Of a DNA stretch of 64,000 nt, positions 16,791-24,457 are shown piece by piece. Numbering within the stretch: the stretch's first letter is position 1; the number at the start of each line of letters is the position of its first letter. Under the pieces are notes generated by a model, which was not told the DNA's origin, ran no database searches, and saw nothing but the letters and a program-made list of their open reading frames with translations. Source of the stretch: Nonomuraea pusilla (GTDB lineage: Bacteria; Actinomycetota; Actinomycetes; Streptosporangiales; Streptosporangiaceae); the NCBI RefSeq assembly GCF_900109355.1, contig NZ_FOBF01000002.1, positions 372,001-436,000 of the forward strand, given 5' to 3'. The translations under genes were made by a program, and so were the position numbers.

Positions 16791-17594
16791 CTACGCCTGA
16801 ACCTCGGAGTCGATGAAGCGCAGGATGCGGGCGTTGACCAGGTCGGGCGCCTCCAGCGGCAGCCCGTGGCCGGCGCCCGGCACGATCTCGGCGCGCACGC
16901 CGGGGACGAGCGCCCGCACGCGAGCCAGCGCCTTGCGGGGGCTGAGCAGGGTGCTGCGCCCGCCGAGCAGCACGAGCGCGGGGACGCGTGCCGAGCGCAG
17001 CTCGTCGTCGGTGAAGGGCCGGGCCGCGGGGCGGTAGGACGGGCGGTAGGTCCGCGTGCCCAGCAGGATCGGCGCCGTCATCCGGGGCGGCGCGATCAGC
17101 GCGTGGTTGGCCAGCACCCGCGCGAGCCAGGGCCGCCACCGGCGCGGTAACGCCATCGCGAACAGGCCGGCGATCGCGCCGGCCAGGAAGCGGGCGGGCA
17201 CCTTCTGCAGGCCGCCGGGGTCGAGCAGGGTGATCGAGGCCAGGCGGTCCGCGCCGTACACGGCCTGGTTGAGCGTCAGCCAGCCGCCGTAGGACAGGCC
17301 GACCAGGTGCACCCGCTCCAGGCCGAGCCCCTCGAACACGTCGTTCAGCCAGGCCGCGTTGTCCTGGGAGTCCTTCACCAGGGCGCGCTGGACGCTGCGG
17401 CCCGGATCGTCGATGGTGTCGACGGCGTAGACGGGGTGCCGCTCGCCGAACGCCTCGATCTGGGGGTACCAGGTGGAGGAGTTCGCGCCGTGGCCGTGCA
17501 GCAGCACGATCGGCTCCCCGTGCGCGGCGCCGGCGCGGTGCACGTGCACGGTGCCGAGGCGCTGCTGCGCATCGCCGGGAGTAAGGGGCTGCAC
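16791..17594 (-). CDS. alpha/beta hydrolase, 5' end overlapping a TetR gene
   Basis: About 267 residues if the GTG at 17594 is used, or 252 from the GTG at 17549. Motifs: VLLHGHGANSSTW, nucleophile elbow GLSYGGW, acid in VLLGGRSTLLSP (Asp not obvious there; the acid may be elsewhere), and histidine in PGAGHGLPLEAP. The fold is complete from the first strand, but no ribosome site or promoter space exists, because the 5' end lies within the divergent TetR reading frame. The family normally has a clear leader, so the start region was probably lost by deletion. Confidence 0.7.
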   Translation of the reverse strand: MQPLTPGDAQQRLGTVHVHRAGAAHGEPIVLLHGHGANSSTWYPQIEAFGERHPVYAVDTIDDPGRSVQRALVKDSQDNAAWLNDVFEGLGLERVHLVGLSYGGWLTLNQAVYGADRLASITLLDPGGLQKVPARFLAGAIAGLFAMALPRRWRPWLARVLANHALIAPPRMTAPILLGTRTYRPSYRPAARPFTDDELRSARVPALVLLGGRSTLLSPRKALARVRALVPGVRAEIVPGAGHGLPLEAPDLVNARILRFIDSEVQA

Positions 17595-18140
17595 GCGGTC
17601 ACCATGCGATCCGTGGCGGCGGAGGCGGGCTTCGCCGTGGCCGTCGTGCAGTACTACTTCGAGTCCAAGGAGAAGCTGCTGCTGTTCGCGCTGGAGCACC
17701 TGGCGCGGCGGATCGCCGCCCGGGTCCAGGAGCGGGTGGGCGGCGCGGGGGCGGGCGTGAGCCCGCTGTGCGTCGTCGAGGCCGTCCTCACCCAGGCCGT
17801 CCCGGCCGACGAGGAGAGCCGGATCTTCCACCTCGTGTACACCGCTTACGCGGTGCTGTCGGTGACCGACCCGGCGCTGGCCGCCCAGCCCTTCCTGGAC
17901 GCCCCGAACCAGATGCAGGTCTTCGTCACCGATCGGCTCCGCGCGGCCCAGGCCGCCGGGGAGATCGCCGCGGGCCTCGACCCGGAGAGCGAGGCGGCGG
18001 GGCTGCTTGCCATGTCGGCCGGTCTGGGCACCAGTGTCCTGCTCGGTCAGCGCAGCGCCGGGGAGGCGGTGCGCGTCCTGCGGTACCACCTCGGCCGCAT
18101 GGCGCCCTCGGAGGGGGCCGGTGGGTGCCGAAGGCCCTGA
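17538..18140 (+). CDS. TetR-family regulator, probably 5'-truncated
   Basis: About 200 residues if read from a GTG at 17538 or 17544. The HTH EALLRIAGSKGLHAVTMRSV, then AAEAGFAVAVVQYYFESKEK, is typical of TetR. The usual 10-15 residues before the first helix are absent, and the 5' end overlaps the divergent hydrolase by about 50 bp with no room for promoter or RBS. The ligand-binding half (RIFHLVYTAYAVLS... LLAMSAGLGTSVL) is intact. It probably once controlled the neighbouring hydrolase. The stop lies inside a strong hairpin. Confidence 0.6.
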   Translation: MHVHGAEALLRIAGSKGLHAVTMRSVAAEAGFAVAVVQYYFESKEKLLLFALEHLARRIAARVQERVGGAGAGVSPLCVVEAVLTQAVPADEESRIFHLVYTAYAVLSVTDPALAAQPFLDAPNQMQVFVTDRLRAAQAAGEIAAGLDPESEAAGLLAMSAGLGTSVLLGQRSAGEAVRVLRYHLGRMAPSEGAGGCRRP

Positions 18141-18176
18141 ACCGGGAAGCGGCCTCACCGGTTCCAGGGCCTTCGG
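18128..18176 (+). terminator. strong hairpin terminator overlapping the TetR stop
   Basis: CCGAAGGCCCTGAACCGG (18128-18145) pairs with CCGGTTCCAGGGCCTTCGG (18158-18176), an 18-bp stem with one bulged base and a 12-base loop. There is no U-tract, which is common for actinomycete terminators. Confidence 0.75.
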
Positions 18177-18509
18177 CGGGTGTGGGCCACGGTCAGGAGA
18201 GCCCGGGGAAGGCGGGCCCGCCGCGGCCGCGGTCGCGCGGGATCGCGTCGGCCACGCCGGAGATCACGACGGACGTCCTGGCCGAGATGCGTAACCCCCT
18301 TTCCGGTGACCTGGCAACTACGCTTCGTGATTACCCCCGGTAATCGCCAGTGAACCGTGGGTGCTGGGTAAAATCCGCGAGCCACCCGTAAACCTGGGGG
18401 TTGATGTGCGTATATGGGGGTTTCGGCGGGCGTGGCGGTGACACCGGAAACCTGGGCGGCCGGTCGCTCACCGTAATCGGCGGCGGGTGGCCGCCCGCGG
18501 ACACCCGGG
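18177..18509. other. 333-bp intergenic stretch with an isolated dyad
   Basis: No gene is supported. It is less GC-rich than its surroundings from 18290 to 18420. A perfect dyad GATTACC-CCC-GGTAATC lies at 18329-18345. A minus-strand open frame (HINPQVYGWLADFTQHPRF) ends at 18331 but has no recognised family. Confidence 0.4.
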
Positions 18510-18908
18510 TCAGCGGCCGCCGGTGAAAGGTGGCTCGCCCTCCTTGAGGGGGCGGAAGCGCAGGGCCGACCAGACGTCGTCCACGGCCACCTGGCCGTTC
18601 GGGCGCAGCCCGTACTCGGCGACGACGGGCCAGAGCGTGTCGCGGTTGACGTCGGACCTGTTCCCCTTGGGGTAGGCCACCCACAGGGTGGCGGGACGCG
18701 TCAGGTGGTCGCGGTTCTCGTCGAGGACCTGGCGGGCCGCGGAGGCGTCGGCGGCGAACAGTACCGCGACCGCGGCCTCCTCGATGCGGTCGGCGTGCCG
18801 GGCGCCGCCGGGGAGCGGTTCGAGCAGCGCGCGGTACGCCGGGTCGGAGACCCACACGGCCGCGTCCGGCTTGACCAGGAGCTTGTCCGCCACGGTCTTG
18901 GCCGCCAT
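18510..18908 (-). CDS. conserved hypothetical protein
   Basis: 132 residues, starting 1 bp after the stop of the DHFR-like gene, so translated from the same message. The start TVADKLLVKPDAAVWVSDPA and the later TLWVAYPKGNRSDVNRDTLW are patterns I recognise from uncharacterised actinobacterial proteins that often accompany small oxidoreductases. It is likely a small soluble alpha/beta protein. No catalytic residues can be assigned. Confidence 0.75.
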   Translation of the reverse strand: MAAKTVADKLLVKPDAAVWVSDPAYRALLEPLPGGARHADRIEEAAVAVLFAADASAARQVLDENRDHLTRPATLWVAYPKGNRSDVNRDTLWPVVAEYGLRPNGQVAVDDVWSALRFRPLKEGEPPFTGGR

Positions 18909-18909
18909 G

Positions 18910-19443
18910 TCAGGCCCCCGTGTAGGTCAGGCTCAGCACGCCGGTGCTGAGCGTGGCGGACGCGGTCAGCGCGAGCGGGATGGCCGCGCCGTCCTCGGGG
19001 AACAGGCGCTTGCCCTTGCCGACGGCGATGGGGTGCACCAGCAGGTTCAGTTCGTCGAGCAGGCCCTCGCGCAGCAGCGACACGACGAGGGTGGGGCTGC
19101 CGACGATCGAGATGTTCTTGCCCGGCTGCTTCTTCAGCTCGGACAGGCCGTCGAGCGTCACCAGCGTGCTGTTCTGCCAGTCGAGCGACGTCAGCGTGGT
19201 CGAGACCACGTACTTCGTGGTGCCGTTCATGTGGCCGGCGATCGGGTCGGAGGAGTCCTGGTGCGGCCAGTGGGAGGCGAACTCCTCGTAGGTGCGCCGG
19301 CCGAGCAGCATGGCGTCGGCCTCCTGCATCTGCCGGCCGACCTCCTGCCCCATCTCGTCGTTGAAGTACGGGAAGTGCCAGGTCTCGGGGGCCTCCACCA
19401 CGCCGTCGAGCGAGATGAACAGTCCGGCGACGATCTTCCTCAT
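18910..19443 (-). CDS. dihydrofolate-reductase-fold (RibD C-terminal) protein
   Basis: 177 residues after AAGGAG. MRKIVAGLFISLDGVVE, LLGRRTYEEFASHWP, NISIVGSPTLVVSLL and ELNLLVHPIAVGKGKRLF are the conserved blocks of the YyaP/RibD-C family, NADPH-dependent reductases of the DHFR fold with unknown natural substrate. It lacks the folate-specific residues of true FolA. It is first in a two-gene operon. Its promoter is visible at 19476-19504. Confidence 0.88.
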   Translation of the reverse strand: MRKIVAGLFISLDGVVEAPETWHFPYFNDEMGQEVGRQMQEADAMLLGRRTYEEFASHWPHQDSSDPIAGHMNGTTKYVVSTTLTSLDWQNSTLVTLDGLSELKKQPGKNISIVGSPTLVVSLLREGLLDELNLLVHPIAVGKGKRLFPEDGAAIPLALTASATLSTGVLSLTYTGA

Positions 19444-19475
19444 CGGTGGTCTCCTTGTTCGTTCGAGGTGACCTC

Positions 19476-19504
19476 ATCCTCTCGCCGACAAATAAAATTG
19501 TCAA
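19476..19504 (-). promoter_or_regulatory. sigma-70-type promoter of the DHFR-like operon
   Basis: A perfect -35 TTGACA (minus strand of 19499-19504) is 17 bp from a weak -10 GAGGAT (19476-19481). The AT-rich spacer starts ATTTTATTTG, rare in this window. The -35 abuts the dedA terminator hairpin. Confidence 0.65.
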
Positions 19505-19540
19505 GGGCCGACCAGGGCCTCATGGCCCCGGCCGGCCCTT
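19503..19540 (-). terminator. terminator of the dedA-like gene
   Basis: AAGGGCCGACCAGGGCC (19503-19519) and GGCCCCGGCCGGCCCTT (19524-19540) form a 17-bp stem, allowing G-T pairs, with a 4-base loop, right after the dedA stop. Two bases overlap the -35 box of the next gene. Confidence 0.75.
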
Positions 19541-20157
19541 CAGCGGCGGCGGGCGTGCCTGCCCTTGCGCCGCTCGCCCAGGCGCACGCCGACGAACACC
19601 ACGACGGCCAGCACCACCAGCGCGATCACCACGTTCGTGCCGATGCCGACATAGGCCTCCACCAGGTGCCAGTTCTCGCCGAGGAAGTAGCCGGCCAGGA
19701 CGAAGACGGTGTTCCAGACGAGGCTGCCCGCGGTGGTGAGCAGCGTGAACTGCGGCAACGGCATCCGCTCGACACCGGCGGGCACCGAGATGAGGCTGCG
19801 GAAGATCGGGATCATCCGGCCGAAGAAGACGGTCGTGCGGCCGTGGCGCAGGAACCAGGCCTCGGTCTTCTCGATGTCGGACACCTTGACCAGGGGCAGC
19901 CTGGCGGCGATCGCCAGCGTCCGCTCGCGGCCGAGCATCGCCCCCACCCAGTACAGGGCGAGCGCGCCGAACACCGAGCCGAGCGTCGTGCACACGAGCA
20001 CGTCGAGGAGGTCCATCTCGCCCCTGGCGGCGGTGAAGCCCGCCAGCGGCAGGATCACCTCGCTGGGCAGGGGCGGGAACAGGTTCTCGAGCGCGATCGC
20101 GAGGCCGGCCCCCGGCGCGCCGAGGCTCTCCATCAGTCCTACGAGCCAATCAGTCAT
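19540..20157 (-). CDS. DedA-family membrane protein
   Basis: 205 residues, four to five hydrophobic spans and a very basic tail (GERRKGRHARRR). ENLFPPLPSEVILPLAGF and FFGRMIPIFRSLISVPAGV are the two conserved DedA/SNARE-associated blocks, including the G-R-x-I-P and amphipathic re-entrant parts. DedA proteins act in lipid-carrier (undecaprenyl phosphate or phospholipid) flipping and membrane homeostasis. It faces away from the SNF2 gene with 129 bp between. Confidence 0.92.
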   Translation of the reverse strand: MTDWLVGLMESLGAPGAGLAIALENLFPPLPSEVILPLAGFTAARGEMDLLDVLVCTTLGSVFGALALYWVGAMLGRERTLAIAARLPLVKVSDIEKTEAWFLRHGRTTVFFGRMIPIFRSLISVPAGVERMPLPQFTLLTTAGSLVWNTVFVLAGYFLGENWHLVEAYVGIGTNVVIALVVLAVVVFVGVRLGERRKGRHARRR

Positions 20158-20268
20158 GCCTCAGAGGCTATGGAAGATCCGCGATCGGTGATGTCCGGCG
20201 AGGTGCGCGGGAGTGCGCCCATCGCCGTGGACGAGCCGGCACCGGGCGGTCCGGCGCGGTCCCCGCAT

Positions 20269-20285
20269 ACCGTACGCTGTACGGT
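20269..20285 (+). promoter_or_regulatory. perfect 7-bp dyad at the SNF2 gene start
   Basis: ACCGTAC-GCT-GTACGGT is a perfect inverted repeat with a 3-bp centre, ending one base before the GTG start at 20287. It could be an operator or a hairpin hiding the start codon. Confidence 0.55.
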
Positions 20286-20286
20286 C

Positions 20287-23019
20287 GTGAGTCTCTTGAC
20301 GGATCTGGTGCAGCGGGCAGTCGTCTTCGAGCCGGGCGATCCGCCCAGGACGGGCCAGGTGACGTTCATCGACACCGGCGGCGACGACCGGCTCGCCGTC
20401 GTCGAGCAGCATGAGGGTGAGCTGCGCGCCAGGCAGGCCACCGGCACCAGGGTGCCGGTGGCCGAGGCCGTGTCCGCGCTGGCCAGGGCACGCGCCGACG
20501 CCTCCGCCCACCCCGCCGCCCGCTTCTGGGGCGCCGTCGCGCTCGTCGCGCTCCAGCTCGTCGCCCGCGGCCGCATCCTGCCCGGCGTCACCGCCGGCGG
20601 GTACGACTCCTGGCGGGCGGGGCCGCTCGACGCGGCCGACGCCGAACGCGTACGCGACCTGGCCGCCGCCATGCCCGCGACCGCCCGCTGCGTCCCCCTC
20701 GACGGGCCGCCGGAGGGCCCGACCGGCGACGGGCCGCGGCTGCCCGACGCCGAACCCCTCGTCCGCGCCTTCCTCGACGCGGTCGCCGACGCGATGCCGC
20801 GCTCCCCCGGAGCCGTGCGCGCCACCGGCGCCACCGCCTTCGCCGCCGCCAGGCCGGTCAAGGTGCCGCACCTGCGCCGCTGGGCCGACGAGGTGTCCGC
20901 GGGGCTCGACTCGGGGGTGCGGCTGTCGCTGCGGCTGGAGTGCGACGACCCGGCCGAGCCGGGGTTCCGCGCCGTCGTCCAGCTCCACAGCCTGGCCGAC
21001 CCGTCCCTGATGGTGGACGCCGCCGCGCTGTGGGAGGGCCGAGACCCGGGCCTCGGACCGCGCGCCAGGATCGAGACGACCCTCGCCATCCGCAGGGCCG
21101 CCCGCGCCTGGCCCAGGCTGGAGTCCCTGCTCGACGCCGCCGTGCCCGACGAGCTGCCGCTCTCCGACGGCGACGTCGGGGACCTGCTGGCCGGGGCGGC
21201 CGGGCGGCTGGCCGCCGCCGGGGTCGAGATCCACTGGCCGCGCTCCCTCGTCCGCGGCCTGACCGCCCGCGCCGTCGTCGGCGGGCACGAGCCCGGGCCC
21301 TCCGACCTGCCGTCGTTCCTGGGCGGCCGCCACCTGACCCGCTTCGACTGGCAGCTCGCCCTCGGCGGCGAGCGGCTGACCGAGGCCGAGATGGACCGCC
21401 TGGCCGAGGCGCACCGCCCGATCGTGCGGCTGCGCGACCAGTGGGTGCTCGTCGACCCCGACACCATGCGCAAGGCCCGCCAGCGCGACCTCAAACCCCT
21501 CACCGGCCTGGAGGCGCTCGGCGCCGCCCTGACCGGGACGGTCGAGGTCGAGGGCGAGCAGGTGCCCGTCGAGCCGGGCGACTGGCTGCGGGAGCTGCGC
21601 GACAGGCTCACCGAGCCGGAACCAGTCGAGGCGCCGCCCGCGCTGGCCGCCACCCTGCGCGACTACCAGCTGCAGGGGCTGCGCTGGCTGGCCAGGATGA
21701 CGTCGCTCGGGCTGGGCGGCTGCCTGGCCGACGACATGGGCCTCGGCAAGACCGTCACGCTCATCGCGCTGCACCTGCACCGGGGCTCGGGCCCCACGCT
21801 GGTCGTCTGCCCCGCCTCGCTGCTGGGCAACTGGGAGCGGGAGATCACCAGGTTCGCGCCGGGCGTCCCGGTCCGGCGCTACCACGGCTCCAGCAGGAGC
21901 CTCGCCGACGAGGGGTTCGTCCTGACCACGTACGGCACCATGCGGCTCGACGCGGCGCGGCTGGCCGCCCACCCGTGGGACCTGCTGGTCGCCGACGAGG
22001 CCCAGCACGTCAAGAACCACGCCTCGGGCACGGCGAAGGCGCTGCGCGAGATCCCCGCCGCCGCGCGGGTCGCGCTCACCGGCACCCCGGTGGAGAACAA
22101 CCTGTCGGAGCTGTGGGCCCTGCTCGACTGGACGACGCCGGGGCTGCTCGGGCCGCTGGGCCGGTTCAGGTCGCGCTGGGCCAAGCCCGTCGAGTCGGGC
22201 GACGGCGAGGCCGCCGAGCGGCTGGCCAGGCTGGTGGGGCCGTTCCTGCTGCGCCGCCGCAAGAGCGACCCCGGCATCGCGCCGGAGCTGCCGCCCAAGA
22301 CCGAGACCGACCGTCCCGTCGCGCTCACCACCGAGCAGGCCGCCCTGTACGAGGCCGTGGTCCGCGAGATGATGACGCGGATCGAGGGCGCGTCCGGCAT
22401 GGCCAGGCGCGGGCTCGTCGTCAAGCTGCTGACCGGGCTCAAGCAGATCTGCAACCACCCCGCCCACTACCTGCACGAGGCCGAGCCCAGGCTGGCGGGC
22501 CGCTCGGGCAAGCTGGAGCTGCTCGACGAGCTCGTCGACACCATCCTCGCCGAGGACGGCGCGGTGCTCGTCTTCACCCAGTACGTCGCCATGGCCAGGC
22601 TGCTGGAGCGGCACCTGGCGGGCCGGGGCGTGGCCGCGCAGCTCCTGCACGGCGGCACGCCCGTGCCCCGCCGCGAGGAGCTGGTGCGCCGCTTCCAGGA
22701 CGGCGAGGCGCCGGTGTTCCTGCTGTCGCTCAAGGCGGCCGGCACCGGGCTGAACCTCACCCGCGCCGACCACGTCATCCATTACGACCGCTGGTGGAAC
22801 CCGGCCGTCGAGGACCAGGCCACCGACCGGGCGTACCGGATCGGCCAGACCAGGCCGGTGCAGGTGCACCGGCTCATCGCCGAGGGCACGGTCGAGGACC
22901 GCATCGCCGGGATGCTGGCCGCCAAGCGGTCGCTGGCCGAGGCGGTGCTCGCCTCCGGCGAGGCGGCCCTCACCGAGCTGACAGACGCCGAACTCGCCGC
23001 ACTCGTGGAGCTGAGATGA
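20287..23019 (+). CDS. SNF2-family helicase
   Basis: 910 residues from a GTG at 20287 (VSLLTDLVQRAVVFEPGDPP). The first about 440 residues include the bacterial SNF2-associated region (FLGGRHLTRFDWQLALGG). The motor follows: motif I DDMGLGKT (483-489), DEAQH (570-574), LTGTPVENNLSELW, then the C-terminal lobe with VFTQYVAMARLLERHLAGRG, LSLKAAGTGLNLTRADHVIH and the arginine-finger motif DRAYRIGQTRPVQVHRL. It is a complete ATP-driven dsDNA translocase. The next gene overlaps by 4 bp and encodes a SWIM zinc-finger protein, a pairing seen widely in actinobacteria. Confidence 0.93.
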   Translation: MSLLTDLVQRAVVFEPGDPPRTGQVTFIDTGGDDRLAVVEQHEGELRARQATGTRVPVAEAVSALARARADASAHPAARFWGAVALVALQLVARGRILPGVTAGGYDSWRAGPLDAADAERVRDLAAAMPATARCVPLDGPPEGPTGDGPRLPDAEPLVRAFLDAVADAMPRSPGAVRATGATAFAAARPVKVPHLRRWADEVSAGLDSGVRLSLRLECDDPAEPGFRAVVQLHSLADPSLMVDAAALWEGRDPGLGPRARIETTLAIRRAARAWPRLESLLDAAVPDELPLSDGDVGDLLAGAAGRLAAAGVEIHWPRSLVRGLTARAVVGGHEPGPSDLPSFLGGRHLTRFDWQLALGGERLTEAEMDRLAEAHRPIVRLRDQWVLVDPDTMRKARQRDLKPLTGLEALGAALTGTVEVEGEQVPVEPGDWLRELRDRLTEPEPVEAPPALAATLRDYQLQGLRWLARMTSLGLGGCLADDMGLGKTVTLIALHLHRGSGPTLVVCPASLLGNWEREITRFAPGVPVRRYHGSSRSLADEGFVLTTYGTMRLDAARLAAHPWDLLVADEAQHVKNHASGTAKALREIPAAARVALTGTPVENNLSELWALLDWTTPGLLGPLGRFRSRWAKPVESGDGEAAERLARLVGPFLLRRRKSDPGIAPELPPKTETDRPVALTTEQAALYEAVVREMMTRIEGASGMARRGLVVKLLTGLKQICNHPAHYLHEAEPRLAGRSGKLELLDELVDTILAEDGAVLVFTQYVAMARLLERHLAGRGVAAQLLHGGTPVPRREELVRRFQDGEAPVFLLSLKAAGTGLNLTRADHVIHYDRWWNPAVEDQATDRAYRIGQTRPVQVHRLIAEGTVEDRIAGMLAAKRSLAEAVLASGEAALTELTDAELAALVELR

Positions 23020-24209
23020 ACGCCGCCGGAGGAGCCGTCAGAGGGTTCGCCGCCTTCCCGCCGCAGAGCGCCGGCGCCCGCTTCGCCACCACCTGGTGGG
23101 GGCGCGCCTGGGTGCAGGCCGTCGAGGACACCTCGCTGGACCACGGGCTGCTGCGCAAGGGCCGCGCGTACGCCAAGACCGGGCAGGTCGGGCCCATCAC
23201 CGTCAGCCCGGGACGCATCGCCGCGGTCACCGAGAACGAGTACGACACGGTCGTGCGCGTCGAGCAGCTCGGCGACGCCGAGTGGCGGCGCTTCCTCGAC
23301 CAGGTGGCCGCCAAGGCGGGGCACATCGCGGCGCTGCTCGACAGGGACATGCCGCACGACCTGGTGGAGGCGGCCGAGGACGCCGCCGTGCCGCTGCTGC
23401 CCGCCGTGGGCGACCTGGAGCCGGAGTGCTCCTGCCCCGACTGGGGCCATCCGTGCAAGCACGCCGCGGCGCTGTGCTACCAGGCGTCGTGGCTGCTCGA
23501 CCGTGACCCGTTCGTGCTGCTGCTCCTGCGGGGGCGGGGCGAGGAGGAGCTGGTCGAGGCGCTGCAGGAGCGGGACGTTCCGGCGGGCGTGCCCGCGGGC
23601 GTGCCCGCGGGCGTGCCGGCCGCGCGGGCGTTCGAGCGGGGCGTGCCGCCGCTGCCCTCGCCGCCGCCGTTCGACGTGACGTTCGCGCCCCCGGAGCTGG
23701 AGGGCGACCGCCCCGGGGAGGCGCGCGGCGGTGACGGGCGGCGCGGGGAGGCGCGCGGCGTGGACCTGGCGGCGCTGCGGGTGCTGGCCGCCTCGGCCGC
23801 CTCCCGCGCCCGCGAGCTGCTGGCCCGCGGCCGGCTGCCGGAGCTGACCGAGTACCAGGACCGCGTGCGCCTGGCCGCCGAGCACGGGCTCGACCTGGGC
23901 CTGGACGCGGCGGTGGCGGCCTGGCGGCACGGCGGCCCCGGGGGGCTGGAGGCGCTGGAGTCGGCGTGGACGCCGCCGAGGAAGGAGCTGGCCAGGGCGT
24001 GGGCGCTCCTGGAGGCCGGGTGGGAGGGCGAGGAGCCGCCCGCGGTGGAGTCGTGGCGCAACCGCTGGACGGCGGGCGGCGTGCAGCTCCGCTACGGCCG
24101 TGACGGCCGCTGGTACCCGTTCAGCCTGCGTGACGGGGAGTGGTGGCCGTCGGGGCCGGCCGAGCGCGACCCGTCGTCCCTGCTGGCCAGGCAGCCCCAC
24201 CCGGCCTGA
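23016..24209 (+). CDS. SWIM zinc-finger protein, partner of the SNF2 helicase
   Basis: 397 residues, starting with ATGA on the helicase stop. The start FATTWWGRAWVQAVE and GRAYAKTGQV are typical of SWIM partners of bacterial SNF2 proteins. The zinc site is C138-x-C140 ... C147-x-H149 (ECSCPDWGHPCKHAAAL). A repeat (VPAGVPAGVPAGVPA, near 190-205) and a repeated GEARG segment are low-complexity inserts. The SWIM domain probably targets the helicase to DNA or protein. Confidence 0.9.
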   Translation: MNAAGGAVRGFAAFPPQSAGARFATTWWGRAWVQAVEDTSLDHGLLRKGRAYAKTGQVGPITVSPGRIAAVTENEYDTVVRVEQLGDAEWRRFLDQVAAKAGHIAALLDRDMPHDLVEAAEDAAVPLLPAVGDLEPECSCPDWGHPCKHAAALCYQASWLLDRDPFVLLLLRGRGEEELVEALQERDVPAGVPAGVPAGVPAARAFERGVPPLPSPPPFDVTFAPPELEGDRPGEARGGDGRRGEARGVDLAALRVLAASAASRARELLARGRLPELTEYQDRVRLAAEHGLDLGLDAAVAAWRHGGPGGLEALESAWTPPRKELARAWALLEAGWEGEEPPAVESWRNRWTAGGVQLRYGRDGRWYPFSLRDGEWWPSGPAERDPSSLLARQPHPA

Positions 24210-24217
24210 CCCGGCCC

Positions 24218-24244
24218 GTCCTGCCTCGTCTCAAGGGGCAGGAC
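24218..24244 (+). terminator. candidate terminator after the SNF2/SWIM operon
   Basis: GTCCTGCC (24218-24225) pairs perfectly with GGCAGGAC (24237-24244) across an 11-base loop, 9 bp after the stop codon. Confidence 0.5.
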
Positions 24245-24457
24245 GCCACCGAGACGACGTGCTGCACGGACGCCGGGTCGTCGAGCGGGGCGATCGGAGT
24301 GCCCGCATCCCCTGCCTGTGCGGGGACCAGCGGCGACAGCCCGAGTAAAGGCCGTAAGATGCCCAGGTCAGGAGGGGTAACCTCCACTATGTGGGGAATC
24401 GGAGGGTGCCTTTCCCCTCGTCGGTCGCAGGCCTGACGCGGACGGAGGTGGTGAGCG

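Noticed and set aside
18155..18385. 76-codon minus-strand frame starting MARGFYPAPTV
   Set aside because: Runs through a terminator hairpin and has no ribosome site or family.
20161..22869. Minus-strand open frame of 902 codons opposite the SNF2 gene
   Set aside because: Composition of a shadow frame and no recognised domain.
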